Assembly (NCBI GenBank): GCA_937902565.1
Contig: CALFMX010000044.1
Coordinates: 1 to 7,678 of the forward strand
DNA from: an uncultured Spirochaetales bacterium
GTDB lineage: Bacteria > Spirochaetota > Spirochaetia > Sphaerochaetales > Sphaerochaetaceae
Length of the DNA: 7,678 nucleotides
Direction of reading: 5' to 3'
Below the pieces are notes generated by a model. It worked only from the letters and a program-made list of their open reading frames with translations. It had not been told where the DNA came from and searched no databases. The position numbers were made by a program, and so were the translations under genes. This document shows positions 7,506-7,678 of the stretch, one piece after another (the stretch's first letter is position 1; each line of letters opens with the position of its first letter).

Positions 7506-7510
7506 GATGA
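7491..7510. other. Chimera junction between TamA-like and NifJ coding sequence
   Basis: The two protein families meet within VIGGRYG. TamA-type barrels commonly have a GK-(V/I)-x-GGRY turn here, and NifJ has VxGGRYGLxSK, so the two genes would share a short, nearly identical stretch around GGCGGGCGCTAC. A short shared sequence at a switch point is what a mis-joined assembly or a microhomology-mediated recombination leaves behind. The exact breakpoint cannot be placed within the shared bases. Confidence 0.65.
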
Positions 7511-7678
7511 CCTTGCCGCTGTCGGTGCGTGCACCGATGCTCTGGTAGCCGTAGCCGCGCACGGTGGTGTCGCCGCCGGTCAGGAACATCAGCGTGGACG
7601 GGATGCGGGCGGCTTCCTTGGCCACCAGCCCACCCAGTTCGGCGCGCAGGGCCAGGCGCGAGCGGCGCGAGTCGAGCG
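7491..7678 (-). pseudogene. TamA/Omp85-type outer-membrane barrel fragment (foreign to the rest of the window)
   Basis: In the same frame as nifJ, the minus strand from the window edge encodes about 62 residues, including SRLALRAELGGL, IPSTLMFLTGGD, TTVRGYGYQSIGARTD and SGKVIGGRY. The order 'xRLALRAE-L… (I/V)P…F.(A/T)GGD.(S/T)VRGY.Y.S(I/L)G.R….G…GG.Y' is the hallmark of the C-terminal barrel of TamA-like members of the Omp85/surface-antigen family, with the conserved VRGY motif. NifJ has nothing like it at this point; it normally carries a 'DRTKEPG…GEPLY' segment before VxGGRYG. Base composition changes too: about 72% GC for 7501-7678 by hand count (129 of 178), against 60-62% in sampled nifJ lines. 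Codons are strongly C/G-ending, as in Xanthomonas or Lysobacter relatives. It is partial at both ends, cut by the window edge and by the junction. Labelled a broken fragment; it may be intact beyond the edge in its source genome. Confidence 0.72.

Noticed and set aside
7623..7625. GTG at 7625 as a real start for NifJ
   Set aside because: The frame remains open to the window edge, no Shine-Dalgarno precedes the GTG, and it lies within TamA-like sequence, not at a NifJ N-terminus.
1..7678. CRISPR arrays, tRNA or rRNA genes, insertion sequences, toxin-antitoxin or defence genes
   Set aside because: No spaced direct repeats, cloverleaf-like segments, transposase motifs or terminal inverted repeats were seen; nearly all the sequence is explained by the listed genes.

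Overview
The window holds six pieces. (1) A galactose/glucose ABC importer operon on the minus strand, in transcription order mglB, mglA, mglC; mglC is cut by the left edge. (2) A roughly 300-bp divergent intergenic region. (3) A complete exporter-type ABC protein on the plus strand that resembles PglK-type lipid-linked oligosaccharide flippases. (4) A short convergent gap with a strong hairpin terminator. (5) The C-terminal two thirds of a pyruvate:ferredoxin oxidoreductase (nifJ) on the minus strand. (6) At the extreme right, about 175 bp of much GC-richer sequence encoding part of a TamA/Omp85-type outer-membrane barrel, joined in frame to nifJ.

Organism: the body of the window is about 60% GC. 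A soluble periplasmic MglB with a Sec signal peptide suggests a cell with a periplasm, and NifJ suggests anaerobic metabolism. An anaerobic saccharolytic bacterium fits; a spirochaete of the Sphaerochaeta type is my best guess from general protein resemblance, but no marker gene settles it. The right end (7506-7678) looks like a different organism, a high-GC gammaproteobacterium of the Xanthomonas/Lysobacter type, both by codon use and by protein family.

How the genes work together: MglB captures D-galactose or D-glucose in the periplasm, with every sugar-contact residue known from E. coli MglB present. MglC is the membrane channel and MglA is the double-headed ATPase. A hairpin with a T-run between mglB and mglA probably lets the binding protein be made in excess. 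NifJ would convert the resulting pyruvate to acetyl-CoA with reduction of ferredoxin. The plus-strand ABC protein is transcribed away from the mgl operon and is not obviously part of either pathway.

I found no undescribed defence, mobile or RNA system. The most striking signal is the in-frame TamA-NifJ chimera at about 7491-7510. I read it as more likely an assembly or amplification artefact, or an ectopic junction, than a new fusion protein. The promoter of the plus-strand ABC gene also looks placed to make a leaderless mRNA.
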